Positions 5,948 to 7,708 of a stretch of DNA of 7,708 bases are shown here, piece after piece. Origin of the DNA: Betaproteobacteria bacterium (GTDB taxonomy: Bacteria; Pseudomonadota; Gammaproteobacteria; Burkholderiales; SG8-39); the NCBI GenBank assembly GCA_007280315.1, contig QYQC01000148.1, forward strand, positions 1 to 7,708. The letters run 5' to 3'. The stretch's first letter is position 1. Every line of letters starts with the position of its first letter. The notes under the pieces are model-generated. The model was not told the DNA's origin. It did not search any database and worked only from the letters and a program-made list of their open reading frames with translations. The position numbers were made by a program, and so were the translations under genes.

Positions 5948-6451
5948 TCACCCCAGCAGCCCAGGGTTCAACCGCCAGGTAGACAGCGTGAGTGCCGAGG
6001 CGAACGACACCCACGTAAGATAGGGCAAGAGCAACACCGCCGCAAGCTTGCTGACCCGTGAAAACAGGACGATGGTTACGACGATAAGGGCCCAAAGCAG
6101 AAGAATCTCGACGAAGGCCAGTCCACCCTGGCGCCAGACAAAGAACAACCAGGTCCAAAGGGCGTTTACGGCCAACTGGACGATAAACACGAGGAGCGCT
6201 CGCCTGGCGCCCGCAAATTCGCGTACCCGCCAGACCAGCCACGCAGAGATGCCCATCAGCCCGTACAGAACCGACCAGACGGGACCGAACAGCCAGCCTG
6301 GCGGCGCCCATGACGGGCGCACAAGCTCACCGTAGAAATCGCCTGCGCTTGCCGAAGCGAACCCACCGACCGCTGCAGTGGCAAACGTCGCGACCAGCCA
6401 ACCGAGCAGGCCCAACGCTTGATGTGCGGTCGAGATAGGCGGCGGACGCAT
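5948..6451 (-). CDS. tspO: TspO/MBR family tryptophan-rich membrane protein
   Basis: TspO proteins are five-helix membrane proteins that bind porphyrins and related ligands and affect tetrapyrrole, oxidative-stress or light responses. The 167 residues contain the family hallmarks: RPSWAPPGWLFGPVWSVLYGLMG (45-67), QLAVNALWTWLFF (92-104), and LLLPYLTWVSFASAL followed by WRLNP near the end, corresponding to the cholesterol/porphyrin-recognition region. The start is ATG 6451 with an overlapping GCAGG site; GTG 6454 immediately before is equivalent. It begins nine bases past an attC and ends 16 bases before the next, so it is a complete cassette. Which ligand it binds cannot be told. Confidence 0.92.
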   Translation of the reverse strand: MRPPPISTAHQALGLLGWLVATFATAAVGGFASASAGDFYGELVRPSWAPPGWLFGPVWSVLYGLMGISAWLVWRVREFAGARRALLVFIVQLAVNALWTWLFFVWRQGGLAFVEILLLWALIVVTIVLFSRVSKLAAVLLLPYLTWVSFASALTLSTWRLNPGLLG

Positions 6452-6459
6452 CACCTGCG

Positions 6460-6525
6460 GTCGAACGCCGAGCTCAGCCGCGGCGCCGCTTCAGCAGCGA
6501 CGTCGGCTGGAGCGCCGTGTTATGC
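6460..6525 (-). other. attC site (66 bases) after the four-helix membrane protein gene
   Basis: R'' is GCATAAC (6519-6525) and R' is GTTCGAC (6460-6466). Symmetric five-base spacers (ACGGC and TCGGC) lead to L'' GCTCCAGCCG and L' CGGCTGAGC, which pair completely apart from one extrahelical C. The stop of the upstream gene lies five bases before R''. Confidence 0.85.
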
Positions 6526-6529
6526 GCCG

Positions 6530-6955
6530 TTAAACCAGAAACAGTGATACAAGAAAACATGCGGCTCCGATACCAGACCCAATGGCCGGAATATGAAACC
6601 AATATTTGACGGATAACACAAAATAACTGACCGAAACTGCGAACGCCAAATACGGTAAGAGCGTGATCTTTGATAGTAGCGTGAAATCGCTAAGCGCCAA
6701 CGTGAGGTAAATAAGGCCAAAGAAAAGCACTCCGATACCGTGACTGATATTGAAGCCCACCCAGGCACGCCACATTGTTGTTTGTTTTGTCAGGGCCAAG
6801 GTGCTTTCTTGCATCGATACTCTTACTGAATCGTCGTAGGGCGTGAGTTTTCGCGGCGCTCGAATATCCATCAGGGTGTAAATGATGTGAATGGCGCCAA
6901 GCAAAATAAAGGGCACTGTGCCCAGTATGAACACATATTTCGCTTCCAAGCTCAT
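6530..6955 (-). CDS. Four-helix membrane protein of unknown function
   Basis: The 141 residues form four hydrophobic segments: about 8-28, 64-88, 100-120 and 122-141. Between the first two is a soluble loop (30-62, APRKLTPYDDSVRVSMQEST). The most distinctive motif is WVGFNISHGIGVLFFGLIY (65-83), with N69, S71 and H72 placed at a membrane face. I recall similar GFNxSH proteins of this size annotated only as conserved membrane proteins (possibly the LIC_13387 type), but I am not certain. The gene is AT-richer than the rest of the window, which fits separate acquisition. The ATG at 6955 follows AAGAAGAGG and begins 17 bases past an attC. The cassette's end bases match exactly, so it could be a still mobile unit. 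Confidence 0.8.
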   Translation of the reverse strand: MSLEAKYVFILGTVPFILLGAIHIIYTLMDIRAPRKLTPYDDSVRVSMQESTLALTKQTTMWRAWVGFNISHGIGVLFFGLIYLTLALSDFTLLSKITLLPYLAFAVSVSYFVLSVKYWFHIPAIGSGIGAACFLVSLFLV

Positions 6956-6971
6956 GCCTCTTCTTTAAGGC

Positions 6972-7058
6972 GCATAACGTCTTGGTGAGCGGCAGGCCGC
7001 CACGATGGTCAATTGTGGCACGGTGCTTCGGGCCTGTCCGCTCGACCTGAAGTTAGGC
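6972..7058 (-). other. attC site (87 bases) after the cupin gene
   Basis: R'' is GCCTAAC (7052-7058) and R' is GTTATGC (6972-6978). L'' GGTCGAGCGGACAGG pairs with L' CCTGCCGCTCACC leaving two extrahelical bases (C and A), and the centre has a further CCAC/GTGG stem. It is the longest and best-formed attC in the window. It begins 25 bases past the cupin stop. Confidence 0.9.
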
Positions 7059-7083
7059 GGCATCGTTTGCCGAAATCCCGCTT

Positions 7084-7503
7084 TCAAGGTTGCCGAACAA
7101 TAATCGCGCCAATAAAAGCAGCGGGCGACAGCCCTTTATTCTCTAACCAGTGTGTGGTTTCCTTCGTCGCTGTGATTGCTTGTCCGGGGCCATATTCCTT
7201 AGACGTACCGTCTTTGTGCTCTGTAATCGTCCCTTGCGATACGTATAAGAGCTCTGGGCGATCTTTGTGGTCGTGGAGTGCAGTCGCTCCTCCAGGCTCG
7301 ATCGTCACCATGTGCATACCGAATGCGCGACCCTGCATCCCGTCAATCTCTGCGCCAAGATTTTTGATCGCGGTAATTGACTTTGCGGCAACGCCCTTGT
7401 TTTGAACGGGCGGAGACTGCTGCGCATCCGCTCGCGCCTGCACGACAAAGAGCGAAAGACCCACGAACAGCAACTTCAATACGTGCAACGTTTTCCTTTG
7501 CAT
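7084..7503 (-). CDS. Secreted cupin-domain protein
   Basis: The first gene after attI. A signal peptide is clear: K4...K10, a hydrophobic core (LLFVGLSLFVV), and probable cleavage after ARA or ADA near residues 25-27. The mature part is a single small cupin barrel. Cupin motif 1 is complete, G71-x5-H77-x-H79-x4-E84-x6-G91. In motif 2 the H118-x3-N122 end is kept while the PxG turn is TKE. The metal ligands H77, H79, E84 and H118 are therefore all present, so a bound divalent metal is expected. Substrate and reaction cannot be told. The ATG at 7503 has a strong GGGAGGT site four bases upstream, so as the attI-proximal cassette it is probably the best-expressed of the array. Confidence 0.85.
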   Translation of the reverse strand: MQRKTLHVLKLLFVGLSLFVVQARADAQQSPPVQNKGVAAKSITAIKNLGAEIDGMQGRAFGMHMVTIEPGGATALHDHKDRPELLYVSQGTITEHKDGTSKEYGPGQAITATKETTHWLENKGLSPAAFIGAIIVRQP

Positions 7504-7564
7504 GGTGACCTCCCTCTAAGATAAACCGTCATATGCCCGATGGAACCCCTATGTTTCGTGTTCA

Positions 7565-7640
7565 GCCTAACGTTCAATCATTTGCCTAAAAACCAAATAA
7601 CACACAGGCTCAGTCTACGCTCCGCGAAAATAACTTGCAA
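7565..7640 (-). other. Putative attI recombination site
   Basis: GTTAGGC on the minus strand (7565-7571) is a perfect GTTRRRY core site marking the start of the first cassette. A second, near-identical GCCTAAA (plus strand, 7584-7590) lies 19 bases away and may be an integrase-binding repeat. No RYYYAAC partner with pairable L arms is present, which separates this from an attC and fits attI. It lies between the first cassette gene and the LexA-box promoter, as in known integrons. The right boundary is approximate. Confidence 0.7.
7612..7640 (-). promoter_or_regulatory. Candidate cassette promoter (Pc)
   Basis: On the minus strand TTGCAA (7635-7640) and TAGACT (7612-7617) are separated by 17 bases, each matching four of six consensus positions. 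Placement inside attI and orientation toward the cupin fit a cassette promoter. TTGCAA is its own complement and also serves as the -35 of the divergent promoter, so the two promoters would be mutually exclusive in occupancy. A stronger Pc inside intI, outside the window, cannot be excluded. Confidence 0.35.
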
Positions 7641-7678
7641 AAACAACACGGTTAGTTATACTGTACAAATATACAGTT
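7635..7678 (+). promoter_or_regulatory. Integrase promoter with LexA (SOS) operator
   Basis: TTGCAA (7635-7640), a 16-base spacer and TATACT (7657-7662) form a good sigma-70 promoter. CTGTACAAATATACAG (7661-7676) is a LexA box with intact CTG-N10-CAG; the 20 bases 7659-7678 match the E. coli consensus at 17 positions by eye. The box overlaps the end of the -10, so LexA binding should block transcription. The promoter points away from the cassettes, as intI promoters do. GAGGG at 7697-7701 followed by GTG at 7706-7708 is a possible integrase start, but the window ends there. Confidence 0.82.
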
Positions 7679-7708
7679 CGTGTTAGTTGGTTATTCGAGG
7701 GCTAAGTG

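Larger units (their letters stand above)
4982..7571 (-). mobile_element. Integron cassette array, five genes and four attC sites
   Basis: The stretch runs from the attI-like GTTAGGC at the right to the last attC at the left. All five genes lie on one strand, in the direction expected for cassettes read away from attI. Intergenic gaps are short and nearly filled by attC. Cassette contents differ in composition, the membrane-protein cassette being visibly AT-richer than its neighbours. The integrase gene is not in the window, but the promoter expected to drive it is present at 7635-7678. Confidence 0.88.

Noticed and set aside
1..7708. tRNA, rRNA, CRISPR array or insertion sequence
   Set aside because: No cloverleaf, rRNA-like stretch, regularly spaced repeats or transposase-like protein was seen on either strand.

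Overview
The window looks like chromosomal DNA from a GC-rich proteobacterium. A beta- or gammaproteobacterial sulfur oxidiser would fit, because there is a periplasmic SoxY at the left edge, an AlgC-type phosphomannomutase/phosphoglucomutase and a LexA box of the E. coli type at the right edge. The lineage is inferred; no rRNA or other marker gene is present.

Positions 1-4910 read as ordinary chromosome. soxY (minus, cut by the window edge) is divided by a 245-base regulatory gap from a plus-strand run of an NTF2/SnoaL-like protein, a phosphohexomutase and a carboxymuconolactone decarboxylase-family protein. The gap holds a Fur-like palindrome and a second inverted repeat. The plus-strand run converges on a minus-strand run of a GNAT acetyltransferase, a TonB-like membrane-anchored protein whose start overlaps the GNAT stop (ATGA), and a DUF3237 protein.

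Positions 4982-7708 are the main point of interest: a chromosomal integron read on the minus strand. At the right end lie an attI-like site (GTTAGGC on the minus strand at 7565-7571) and, on the plus strand, a divergent promoter whose -10 is overlapped by a near-consensus LexA box (7661-7676). That is the usual layout for an SOS-controlled integrase gene, so intI should start at or just past position 7708. Leftward from attI come a secreted cupin, attC, a small four-helix membrane protein of unknown function, attC, a TspO-family protein, attC, an endonuclease V-type pyrimidine dimer glycosylase followed by a 62-residue PLDc_N-like membrane protein, and a final attC. The four attC sites are 59-87 bases long, each with R''/R' ends and L''/L' arms that pair around an extrahelical base.

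The two oldest-looking features are at the left end. No intact attC separates the glycosylase from the PLDc_N gene, which points to site loss or a two-gene cassette. The last attC runs directly into an apparent 25-codon 3' remnant of a chromosomal gene that sits 16 bases before the GNAT gene. Cassette functions visible here (photoproduct repair, a tetrapyrrole/redox-linked TspO, a periplasmic cupin) suggest stress functions, but that theme is inference. No rRNA, tRNA, CRISPR array or insertion sequence was seen.
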